From NCBI GenBank assembly GCA_031260765.1, contig JAISKX010000193.1, forward strand, positions 1 to 5,038: a stretch of 5,038 nt of DNA, given 5' to 3'. The number at the start of each line of letters is the position of its first letter. Positions within the stretch are counted from its first letter, which is position 1. Both the position numbers and the translations under genes were made by a program. The DNA comes from Endomicrobium sp. GTDB taxonomy: Bacteria > Elusimicrobiota > Endomicrobiia > Endomicrobiales > Endomicrobiaceae. Of the stretch, positions 1 to 5,035 are shown piece by piece. Under the pieces are notes generated by a model. It was not told the DNA's origin. It did no database searches and worked only from the letters and a program-made list of their open reading frames with translations.

Positions 1-418
1 CGGAAGTGGGAGAAACATTGCCGAAAAGTTCAGCGCCTATTTGATGAAATTGTCTATACCTTCCCGCTTGAGGACGCTCATATCTAAACATCTCTCCGCT
101 GTAAAAAAATTTGCCGGAAGGCTGAGATATATCAAGTCTGTGTTCAATATACGCTCTCACAAGAGAGGCTGTGCCTTCGGGTCTTAATGCGAGTTTTTTG
201 CCTTTTTTATCTTCAAAAACATACATTTCTTTTCCGACTATGTCTGTGGCTTCTCCGATAGAGCGGACAAATAAAGAAAGGTCTTCAAAAATGGGCGTTC
301 TTATTTCTTCAAAACCGCGCCTTGAAAGAACAGATTTTGCAATTTTTTCAAATTCGCTCATTCTTAAAGCGTCTATGCCTATAATATCGTGAGTGCCGCG
401 GGGGGCGTTAATAGTCAT
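1..418 (-). CDS. hisS: Histidyl-tRNA synthetase, N-terminal part (cut by window edge)
   Basis: This class II aminoacyl-tRNA synthetase charges tRNA-His with histidine, using ATP, in the cytoplasm. About 139 residues are visible; the family is usually a little over 400, so the C-terminal two thirds lie beyond the left edge. The N-terminus carries the family's PRGTHDI element (residues 6-12), then LRPEGT (78-83) followed by ASLVRAYIEH, and the motif 2 stretch FRYERPQAGRYRQFHQ (111-126), which contacts ATP and the histidine site. Two in-frame ATGs exist, at 424 and 418. The AGAGGA-type Shine-Dalgarno is only 3 bases from the first but 8-9 from the second, so 418 is chosen. The start lies inside the 3' end of the DUF502 gene with an 11-base overlap, so it is probably translated by coupling within the same operon. 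Identification is secure; the exact start is less so. Confidence 0.96.
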   Translation of the reverse strand, partial: MTINAPRGTHDIIGIDALRMSEFEKIAKSVLSRRGFEEIRTPIFEDLSLFVRSIGEATDIVGKEMYVFEDKKGKKLALRPEGTASLVRAYIEHRLDISQPSGKFFYSGEMFRYERPQAGRYRQFHQIGAELFGNVSPTS

Positions 419-1169
419 GGTCATAATCCTCTTTAATTTTAAATTCTTCTTTGGGCATAGAAGTTTCTTTTAATTTTTCAACTTGCTGTTCTATTTCTTC
501 CACATCAACATTGCCTTGTATATGCTTATGGTCAAGAGAGATTACGCCGACTGAAACAATAAATTGAAAGGCTTGGTCTATGGTATAGTTTGTATAAACG
601 ATTTCTTCTTTTTTAAACATCATCAAAAATCCCGTTGAAGGATTGGGCGTTGTCGGCATAAAAACACATATATAATTTTCCCCTTTGATTCTTTGCTCAT
701 TTGTAAGAAAAGCTGCGGAATAAACTCCCTTATATGGATATGGGACGAAAACAACTTGTTTTAATCCTTTGTCTTTATCGCCGGAGAAAATAAAATTTAC
801 GAATTGTTTAGCGCTAAAATACACAGTGCCTATCAAGGGTATTTTGCCGAGCGCTTGCTCAAAGAATTTTATTACATTCTTGCCTAAAACTTTATTCGTT
901 AAAAAACCCAGTAGGCATACAAGCGCTATTGAAATAAAGAAACTGCTGATTTTTGAGATGACATAAACCCATCTTTTGTCAGGGGTAAAAACATCAATGG
1001 CGGGGAAAGTGAAATGACCAACCCAATTAAAAAGTATAGAGGCGACAAAATAAGTAAGCCACAAAGGTATGATTATCACTACGCCCATTATAAAATGAAT
1101 TTTTATAAGTTTGCCCAACTTTTCTTTTAGTGTTTTTTTAGCTACTTCAACTTTGACGCTATTGGGCAT
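408..1169 (-). CDS. DUF502 family inner-membrane protein
   Basis: A 253-residue member of the DUF502 family (Pfam PF04367), whose biochemical role is not established. Two hydrophobic segments are visible, about residues 24-49 and 68-93, indicating a membrane protein with short N-terminal and longer C-terminal soluble parts. Family signatures follow: GKIPLIGTVYFSAKQ (108-122), a VVFVPYPYKGVYSAAFLTN block (139-157), and the diagnostic PTTPNPSTG (172-180). The C-terminus is charged and Glu/Lys-rich. An in-frame TTG at 1175 would add two residues, but it is one base from the Shine-Dalgarno AAAGGAG, whereas the ATG at 1169 is 7 bases away, so 1169 is used. The gene overlaps the phosphohexomutase gene upstream by 11 bases and hisS downstream by 11 bases, placing it in the middle of a three-gene operon. 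Its function cannot be inferred from these neighbours. Confidence 0.9.
   Translation of the reverse strand: MPNSVKVEVAKKTLKEKLGKLIKIHFIMGVVIIIPLWLTYFVASILFNWVGHFTFPAIDVFTPDKRWVYVISKISSFFISIALVCLLGFLTNKVLGKNVIKFFEQALGKIPLIGTVYFSAKQFVNFIFSGDKDKGLKQVVFVPYPYKGVYSAAFLTNEQRIKGENYICVFMPTTPNPSTGFLMMFKKEEIVYTNYTIDQAFQFIVSVGVISLDHKHIQGNVDVEEIEQQVEKLKETSMPKEEFKIKEDYDHDY
428..434 (-). promoter_or_regulatory. hisS ribosome binding site (decides start)
   Basis: On the minus strand the sequence is AAAGAGG, 9 bases before the ATG at 418 and 3 bases before the in-frame ATG at 424. The spacing favours 418. The site lies inside the DUF502 coding region, as expected for a coupled downstream gene. Confidence 0.6.
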
Positions 1170-2580
1170 ATACAAACTCCTTTCCGAATTTTAATAGTTT
1201 TTTCATCTTGGTTGGAGAATCAGTCTCGGCATAAACCCTGACCACAGGTTCTGTTCCAGAAAGTCTAACCCCAATCCAAGTATTGTCGTCTAAAATAAAT
1301 TTGTCGCCGTCTATATCTATTTTCTTTTGAACTTTTAAACCCGCCATCTCGCTAATTTCTGAAGTTTTTAATTTATTTCTGAAATTGTCCATAATCTCTT
1401 GCGAGAGATGAAAATTGAGCCTTTCAGTATAGATTTTGCCCGTCGATTTTTCTATATCTTTTAAAATGGCGCTCAAAGGTTTTTTGTTCATTGCAACCGC
1501 TTCAAGCGCTAATAGACAAGCAAGGATTCCGTCTTTTTCAGGTATATGCCCTCTTATAGTGAGCCCGCCTGACTCTTCTCCGCCGATTATAAAATCAGCC
1601 GCATTATTTACCATAATATCACCGATATATTTAAAACCCACAGGCGTTTCTCTAACTTCAATGCCGCCCAAACTTTGCGCTGTTTTGTCTATAAAGTGGC
1701 TTGTCATAACGCTTCTTGCCGCAATGCCTTTCCAGCCTCTCGTCTTATTTAAGTGATATAAAAGAATTGGAATTATTTGATTGGGCTGTATAAATTCCCC
1801 ATTGGAATCTATTATGCCGAATCTATCCGCGTCGCCGTCTGTGGAAAGACCCAATTTAAAAGATTCTTTTTTAACGAGCGCCAATAATTCTTTTAAATTG
1901 CCGACTGACGGTTCCGGCGAACGCCCGTCAAAAAGAGGATTTCTGTTTTTGTTGATTGTTTTTTGTCTTATTCCCGCCATATCAAGCAAAGCGTCCAAAT
2001 AATCATTGCCCGTTCCGTGCAAAACATCCACAGCCGCTTTGATATTGGCTTTTTTGATTGCTTTAAAATTGATTAATTGTTTTATTCTTTTGAGATAAGC
2101 TCCGCGCGGGTCATATTTTTCTATGAGTTTATTTTTTAACGCTTCATCAAAGTCTGCGATTTGGACATCTTGCGTAGAAATAGCCGCGCAATACTCTTCA
2201 ATTTTTTGTGTGGTTTGAGGAAGAGCGGGACCGCCCCAAGACGGCGAATACTTTATGCCATTATATAGGTAGGGATTATGGCTTGCTGTAAAATTGACAG
2301 CCCCCGTAAGTTTTGACCTAATAACTTCATAGGACAAAACAGGCGTAGGCGTATCTCTTTTGCACAATAGCGCTTTGACGCCATTGCCAGCCAAAACGCA
2401 AGCGCAAGTTTTGGCGAAATCCTCAGACATAAATCTTGTGTCATATCCAATTATAATTGCAGGCTCGCTTGTTTCTTCTTTAGCCAATTTAGCAATAGCC
2501 TGACTTACCCTTCTGACATTATCATAAGTAAAATCCTCAGCAATAATGCCTCTCCAACCCGAAGTTCCAAATTTAATCAT
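1159..2580 (-). CDS. Phosphoglucomutase/phosphomannomutase (alpha-D-phosphohexomutase family)
   Basis: A complete 473-residue cytoplasmic enzyme that interconverts hexose 1-phosphate and 6-phosphate (glucose and/or mannose) through a phosphoserine and a bisphosphorylated intermediate, feeding sugar-nucleotide, envelope and glycogen-type pathways. All four domain signatures are present in order: an N-terminal FGTSGWRG (4-11); the phosphoserine loop TASHNP (98-103, Ser100); the metal-binding loop DGDADR (248-253); the sugar-specificity loop GEESGG (334-339); and the C-terminal phosphate-binding RLSGTEP (439-445). No catalytic residue is missing and the length is normal. The start ATG has AAAAGGAG 6 bases upstream. 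It is the first gene of the operon with DUF502 and hisS; its stop TAG overlaps the DUF502 start by 11 bases. Motifs alone do not settle glucose versus mannose preference, and a phosphoglucosamine mutase is less likely given the GEESGG loop, so no symbol is given. Confidence 0.95.
   Translation of the reverse strand: MIKFGTSGWRGIIAEDFTYDNVRRVSQAIAKLAKEETSEPAIIIGYDTRFMSEDFAKTCACVLAGNGVKALLCKRDTPTPVLSYEVIRSKLTGAVNFTASHNPYLYNGIKYSPSWGGPALPQTTQKIEEYCAAISTQDVQIADFDEALKNKLIEKYDPRGAYLKRIKQLINFKAIKKANIKAAVDVLHGTGNDYLDALLDMAGIRQKTINKNRNPLFDGRSPEPSVGNLKELLALVKKESFKLGLSTDGDADRFGIIDSNGEFIQPNQIIPILLYHLNKTRGWKGIAARSVMTSHFIDKTAQSLGGIEVRETPVGFKYIGDIMVNNAADFIIGGEESGGLTIRGHIPEKDGILACLLALEAVAMNKKPLSAILKDIEKSTGKIYTERLNFHLSQEIMDNFRNKLKTSEISEMAGLKVQKKIDIDGDKFILDDNTWIGVRLSGTEPVVRVYAETDSPTKMKKLLKFGKEFVYAQ
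1177..1183 (-). promoter_or_regulatory. DUF502 gene ribosome binding site (decides start)
   Basis: AAAGGAG on the minus strand, 7 bases before the ATG at 1169 and 1 base before the in-frame TTG at 1175. This selects the ATG. The site lies within the last codons of the upstream phosphohexomutase gene. Confidence 0.7.
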
Positions 2581-2602
2581 AAAATTCTCCTTTTATTTTT
2601 AT

Positions 2603-2631
2603 ATTAAAGCCGTCATTGTCGGCTTTGTTAA
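2603..2631 (-). promoter_or_regulatory. Candidate sigma70-type promoter for the phosphohexomutase-DUF502-hisS operon
   Basis: On the minus strand there is TTAACA (2631-2626, 5 of 6 to TTGACA), a 17-base spacer, and TTTAAT (2608-2603, 5 of 6 to TATAAT). Transcription would start about 15 bases before the ATG at 2580, leaving just enough leader for the AAAAGGAG site. This suggests the core operon has its own promoter, although read-through from the toxin-antitoxin genes is also possible. Confidence 0.45.
2606..2626 (-). promoter_or_regulatory. 7-bp inverted repeat: operator within promoter, or weak terminator
   Basis: AAAGCCG and CGGCTTT form perfect 7-base arms around a 7-base loop, between the antitoxin stop and the phosphohexomutase start. 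On the minus strand no U-tract follows the stem (AATATAAAA comes next), so it is a poor intrinsic terminator for the toxin-antitoxin transcript. It spans the spacer of the promoter candidate and touches both boxes, so an operator role is at least as likely. There is no direct evidence for either. Confidence 0.35.
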
Positions 2632-2657
2632 ATCCTTTTTAACCCTTAATAGTTTTT

Positions 2658-2999
2658 TTATTTGGCTATGCAAAAATTGGGCTCTATACCTAAGTTTTCT
2701 GATATAGTTAAAATCGTATTAAATGCAGGATTGCTTTGTTTTGACAACATTCTATATACATTGGAGCGTTTCATTTTAGTTTTTTGGGCTATTGTTATTG
2801 TTTTATTTTCAGCAATGGCAATCAATTTTAAATTCTGTAAATATGCGGAATAATTTTTTGTCTCATTAAACTCTCTGACAACTCTTTTTTTAAAAGATTG
2901 TATCCTTTCAGGGTCTTTACTCAATGTTTTCGCAAAATGAGCGTCAAAAGACTCATCTTCTATATCCCAATCCTCATTGCTTATTTTTTCTTTTTGCAT
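2658..2999 (-). CDS. Xre/HigA-like helix-turn-helix antitoxin
   Basis: A 113-residue protein resembling the 'probable addiction module antidote' HTH family (TIGR02684-like, HigA type). Such proteins bind and neutralise a RelE/HigB-like toxin and repress the operon. An N-terminal acidic segment (about 1-30, with WDIEDESFD) precedes a helical part, then a Cro/C1-type HTH at about residues 55-105. The stretch RSNVYRMLSKQSNPAFNTIL (78-97) matches the family pattern 'SR..LY..LS..GNP.F.T.L'. ENLGIEP follows, as in the family's 'ALGL' ending. The start is well supported by GAGGAGG 5 bases upstream (3005-3011), the strongest ribosome site in the window. The toxin stop lies 24 bases upstream, so the two genes share a transcript in toxin-first order. 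The strong ribosome site would favour antitoxin excess. Typical lengths are near 100 residues, so the acidic N-terminus is slightly extended. Confidence 0.85.
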   Translation of the reverse strand: MQKEKISNEDWDIEDESFDAHFAKTLSKDPERIQSFKKRVVREFNETKNYSAYLQNLKLIAIAENKTITIAQKTKMKRSNVYRMLSKQSNPAFNTILTISENLGIEPNFCIAK

Positions 3000-3023
3000 A
3001 ATAGCCTCCTCTGCTACAATTTT

Positions 3024-3329
3024 CTATATTGTCCCGCTCTTTTTTAAATATTCCTTTATTTCTATCGCAACTTTAATATCTTCGGCTTGACTATCTTTAT
3101 ATCCTCCGTATAACAACAATAAAATCACATTGTTTTGTAAAACCGAATAATAAACCCTATAGCCCTTTTGATAATTTATTTTTATTTCACTAATGCCTTT
3201 TCTTAATGGATTACAATTTGAGGTATTGCCTACTAAAACTCTATTGATATAAATCACAACTTCATCTTGAACATTATTAGGCAAATTATCAAACCATTTT
3301 ATAAAAGCCTTTGTTTTCTTAGGTGTCAT
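3024..3329 (-). CDS. RelE/HigB-like type II toxin (mRNA interferase)
   Basis: A 101-residue RelE/ParE-superfamily toxin of the phage-derived Gp49-like/HigB subgroup (TIGR02683-like, 'addiction module killer protein'). Members cut mRNA, usually on the ribosome. Hallmarks in order: an N-terminal FIKWFDNLP (9-17); NRVLVGN...PL.KGISEIKIN (29-52); the core GYRVYY (56-61); and LLLLYGGYKDSQAEDIKVA (70-88). Basic and aromatic residues Arg57, Tyr58 and Lys78 sit where the family carries its RNA-cleavage surface, so it looks active. An in-frame ATG at 3371 would add 14 residues but has no Shine-Dalgarno and lies inside a palindromic operator candidate. The ATG at 3329 has AAGGA 7 bases upstream and gives the family's usual length, so it is preferred. 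It is co-transcribed with the antitoxin gene 24 bases downstream. A ParE-type gyrase poison is less likely given the motif set. Confidence 0.87.
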   Translation of the reverse strand: MTPKKTKAFIKWFDNLPNNVQDEVVIYINRVLVGNTSNCNPLRKGISEIKINYQKGYRVYYSVLQNNVILLLLYGGYKDSQAEDIKVAIEIKEYLKKSGTI

Positions 3330-3336
3330 CTGCAAT

Positions 3337-3341
3337 TCCTT
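3337..3341 (-). promoter_or_regulatory. Toxin ribosome binding site (decides start)
   Basis: AAGGA, extended by a run of A, on the minus strand, 7 bases before the ATG at 3329. No comparable site precedes the in-frame ATG at 3371, so the shorter protein is the likely product. Confidence 0.65.
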
Positions 3342-3364
3342 TTTGCGTTTTTTACAAGTCTGTT

Positions 3365-3380
3365 TTATCATATATGATAA
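3365..3380. promoter_or_regulatory. Perfect 16-bp palindrome, probable toxin-antitoxin operator
   Basis: TTATCATATATGATAA reads identically on both strands and lies 36-51 bases upstream of the chosen toxin start, where HigA/Xre-type antitoxins usually bind to repress their own operon. The DNA around it is AT-rich and contains several imperfect promoter boxes on the minus strand (for example TTGCAA at 3390-3385), but no single pair stands out, so only the operator is called. Confidence 0.5.
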
Positions 3381-3439
3381 TATCTTGCAAGCAGTAAGAT
3401 AGCTTATATTTTACCTCAGATAATGGCAAACGGCTTTCT

Positions 3440-3490
3440 CGCAAGTGGCGCAAGAAGATATAACGACAACAACCACGCAAGGGACGCAAG
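3440..3490 (+). repeat. Paired CGCAAG direct repeats
   Basis: CGCAAG occurs at 3440, 3449, 3476 and 3485. The copies form two pairs, each with a 9-base period (CGCAAG-N3-CGCAAG), and the pairs are exactly 36 bases apart. AACGAC also recurs after each pair (3462 and 3491). The patch is compositionally unlike the flanking AT-rich DNA and looks like degenerate repeat DNA of unknown origin. Confidence 0.5.
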
Positions 3491-3507
3491 AACGACAAAG
3501 ACAAAAA

Positions 3508-3523
3508 GGCTCTTTTAGCATTC
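3508..3523 (+). repeat. GGCTCTTTTARCATTC repeat, upstream copy
   Basis: GGCTCTTTTAGCATTC matches 4854-4869 at 15 of 16 positions in the same orientation. The two copies bracket the fic gene. Weaker similarity on either side (AACGAC shortly before, ATTG..AA after) suggests a longer degenerate repeat. Confidence 0.45.
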
Positions 3524-3558
3524 TATCTATTGAGGAATGCCGCTGTTTTATTGAGAGC

Positions 3559-3585
3559 GATGTGATTACCATTGTTAATCACATC
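3559..3585. promoter_or_regulatory. 27-bp interrupted palindrome, probable fic operator
   Basis: GATGTGATTA (3559-3568) and TAATCACATC (3576-3585) are perfect 10-base inverted arms around a 7-base spacer. The right arm overlaps the -35 box of the fic promoter candidate. The longer half-site TTAATCACATCA recurs at 3609-3620, 34 bases downstream of its copy at 3575-3586. This is the arrangement expected of a dimeric repressor site with an auxiliary half-site. The 13-base spacing between TGTGA and TCACA excludes a standard CRP site. Confidence 0.55.
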
Positions 3586-3600
3586 ATATTATGATATGAT
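3572..3600 (+). promoter_or_regulatory. Candidate sigma70-type promoter for fic
   Basis: TTGTTA (3572-3577, 4 of 6 to consensus), a 17-base spacer and TATGAT (3595-3600, 5 of 6). Transcription would begin near 3607, giving a leader of about 29 bases with AGGGG (3626-3630) 5 bases before the ATG. The promoter is embedded in the palindromic operator elements. Confidence 0.55.
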
Positions 3601-3608
3601 TATCTTAC

Positions 3609-3620
3609 TTAATCACATCA
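3609..3620 (+). promoter_or_regulatory. Third half-site copy just after the predicted fic transcription start
   Basis: TTAATCACATCA is an exact 12-base copy of 3575-3586, in direct orientation 34 bases away. It falls at about +3 to +14 of the predicted transcript, where a bound repressor would block promoter clearance. Confidence 0.45.
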
Positions 3621-3635
3621 CATTTAGGGGACATT

Positions 3636-4742
3636 ATGAAAAAATATCTATGGGAAAATTCCAATTGGCAGGATTTTGAGTGTGACAACAGTAAAATTAT
3701 GGGACTTTTGTCTAAGGCTCGTTTTTTGCAAGGGGAATTGATTGGGAAGGTTTCTGCTTTGGATATAAAACTCCAAAAAGAAACTCAAAGCGAAATTCTT
3801 GTAGAAGAAACTATAAAAACGGCTAAAATAGAAGGGCTGGAACTTGATATAGATTCCGTGCGCTCTTCTGTTGCCGAAAGATTGGGTTTTCCTGAAGGGA
3901 TTGGTTTTAAGCAGGATAGAAATACGCAAGGTTTAGTTGATATTTTAATAGACGCCGCCCGCAATCATAATACGGTTCTAAGTATTGATAGGCTCAATGG
4001 GTGGCATGCCGCATTGTTTCCAACGGGATATTCCGGATTTAAAAAAATCACTACTGCCGATTTGCGTAAAGATAAAGTTGTTGTTGTTTCTGGACGGATA
4101 GGCAAAGAAAAAATACATTTTGAAGCGCCGCCCGCAAAAGCCGTTAAAGAAGAATTGAAAATATTTATAAATTGGTTCAATAAAAGTTTGTTAAAGGAAG
4201 ACGGTTTGTTAAGAGCCGCCGCCGCTCATTTAAAGTTTGTCACTATTCATCCCTATGACGACGGCAATGGCAGATTAACAAGAGTTATTACAGATATGGC
4301 AATGGCTCAGGACGAAAAAAGCGGAATGCGTTTTTATAGTTTATCTTCGCAAATAATGAAAGAGCGAAAGGATTATTATCAAATACTCAAAGAAGTTCAA
4401 AATCTAAAAGCAGATTTAACTAAGTGGTATGAATGGTTTTTAAATATGTTTATGCGCGCTTTGCAAAATTCTCAAGATATTTTAGAAAGAGCTTTTATAA
4501 AGGCTAATTTCTGGAAAAAGATAAAAGATATTGCTCTTAATGAAAGGCAGATAAAAGTTGTGCAAAAACTTTTAGACATAGGAATAGGCAAATTTGAAGG
4601 CGGTCTTACTACGCGTAAATATGTGAGTATGACAAAAATAAGCGCCGCCACAGCATTTAGAGAAATAGAAGATATGCGTCAAAAAGGCATATTAAAACCC
4701 TATGGCAGAGGCAGAAGCGTTTATTACGAGATAAATATTTAA
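3636..4742 (+). CDS. Class II Fic-domain protein (DUF4172-Fic-winged helix), probable AMP-transferase
   Basis: A complete 368-residue Fic protein. Fic enzymes usually transfer AMP from ATP to a hydroxyl side chain of a target protein. The N-terminal 80 residues match the DUF4172 pattern (W5, NSNWQDFECD 8-17, QGELIG 32-37) and hold the inhibitory motif TAKIEG (62-67), fitting (S/T)xxxE(G/N) with Glu66. That makes it a self-inhibited class II protein needing no separate antitoxin. The catalytic motif HPYDDGNGRLTR (205-216) has the His, acidic residue, GNGR and second Arg intact; Tyr207 replaces the common Phe. The region from about 138 to 165 (ITTADLRKD, VVVVSG, HFEAPPA) corresponds to the target-binding flap. 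The C-terminus (about 300-366) resembles a winged helix, with a likely recognition helix near 334-348, so it may bind DNA or partner proteins. The start ATG follows AGGGG by 5 bases. The gene is divergent from the toxin-antitoxin pair. Its target is unknown. Confidence 0.93.
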   Translation: MKKYLWENSNWQDFECDNSKIMGLLSKARFLQGELIGKVSALDIKLQKETQSEILVEETIKTAKIEGLELDIDSVRSSVAERLGFPEGIGFKQDRNTQGLVDILIDAARNHNTVLSIDRLNGWHAALFPTGYSGFKKITTADLRKDKVVVVSGRIGKEKIHFEAPPAKAVKEELKIFINWFNKSLLKEDGLLRAAAAHLKFVTIHPYDDGNGRLTRVITDMAMAQDEKSGMRFYSLSSQIMKERKDYYQILKEVQNLKADLTKWYEWFLNMFMRALQNSQDILERAFIKANFWKKIKDIALNERQIKVVQKLLDIGIGKFEGGLTTRKYVSMTKISAATAFREIEDMRQKGILKPYGRGRSVYYEINI

Positions 4743-4853
4743 AATCTATTTATTATTTATTTTGTTGCAAAATGAACTCAGCCCTCTCGCCACTTGAATG
4801 GAGCGGGCAGGGTGAGGGGTTTATCGCGAAGCGGCAGTTAAAAAAACGACCAC

Positions 4854-4869
4854 GGCTCTTTTAACATTC
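4854..4869 (+). repeat. GGCTCTTTTARCATTC repeat, downstream copy
   Basis: GGCTCTTTTAACATTC matches the copy at 3508-3523 at 15 of 16 positions, in the same orientation, on the other side of fic. AACGAC precedes both copies at slightly different distances. Confidence 0.45.
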
Positions 4870-4933
4870 ATTGGAAAAGTAAGGTTTCAATTGGACAGAG
4901 TTTGCCGCCTTGCTGTCGGATACGAGGACATTC

Positions 4934-5035
4934 GGGGCTAATTTTTAAGGGAAATTCAAAACTTGCGGCAGATAAAGGATTTAAAGGAAAGCCGCTTCGG
5001 ACAGATTGAATTTCTCAACCTTAAAAATAAGCCCC
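4934..5035. repeat. Long imperfect inverted repeat / hairpin
   Basis: The left arm GGGGCTAATTTTTAAGG (4934-4950) pairs with 5019-5035 at 16 of 17 positions. The stem continues with GAAATTCAA (4951-4959) against TTGAATTTC (5006-5014) after a 4-base bulge (5015-5018). Inside the 46-base loop, GCGGC (4965-4969) and GCCGC (4991-4995) can pair again. This is the form of a REP/MITE-like palindromic element or a structured RNA. No U-tract makes it an obvious terminator, and the window ends 3 bases later. Confidence 0.6.

Larger units (their letters stand above)
3381..3635. other. Divergent intergenic region between toxin and fic genes
   Basis: No convincing gene is seen. The left part holds an inverted repeat TATCTT/AAGATA (3381-3386, 3396-3401). 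The middle (3436-3550) is richer in G and C than its surroundings and has a CGCAAG repeat patch and a motif shared with the DNA downstream of fic. The right part (3559-3630) is the fic control region. A 31-codon open frame from the ATG at 3423 to the TAG at 3516-3518 (first residues MANGFLASGARRY) lacks a ribosome site and is not called. Confidence 0.6.

Noticed and set aside
171..392. Plus-strand open frame opposite hisS, and similar frames at 769-966, 1436-1756, 1781-2002 and 2662-2853
   Set aside because: They lie wholly antisense to well-supported genes, lack recognisable motifs and good ribosome sites, and are shadows of the minus-strand coding.
3330..3371. Toxin start at the ATG at 3371
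   Set aside because: It has no Shine-Dalgarno, the extra 14 residues (MIKQTCKKRKKELQ) are outside the family's conserved region, and the codon lies in the palindromic operator candidate. The ATG at 3329 has a well-spaced AAGGA.
3440..3490. CRISPR array
   Set aside because: The repeat units are only 6 bases, with 3-base gaps and no spacer-sized unique segments.
3423..3518. 31-codon open frame starting at the ATG at 3423 in the toxin-fic intergenic region
   Set aside because: It has no ribosome site, is very short, and its sequence is largely the CGCAAG repeat patch. An overlapping frame (open from 3464 to a TGA at 3562-3564) looks equally protein-like, so neither can be supported.
3561..3583. 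CRP-like site TGTGA...TCACA before fic
   Set aside because: The half-sites are 13 bases apart instead of 6, so it is not a standard CRP/FNR-type site.
3648..3929. Minus-strand open frames inside fic (also 3965-4180)
   Set aside because: They are antisense to an intact Fic protein with all family motifs and show no family features of their own.
4760..4772. TTTTG-TTG-CAAAA hairpin after the fic stop as a terminator
   Set aside because: A 5-bp mostly A-T stem with no following T-tract is too weak to call.
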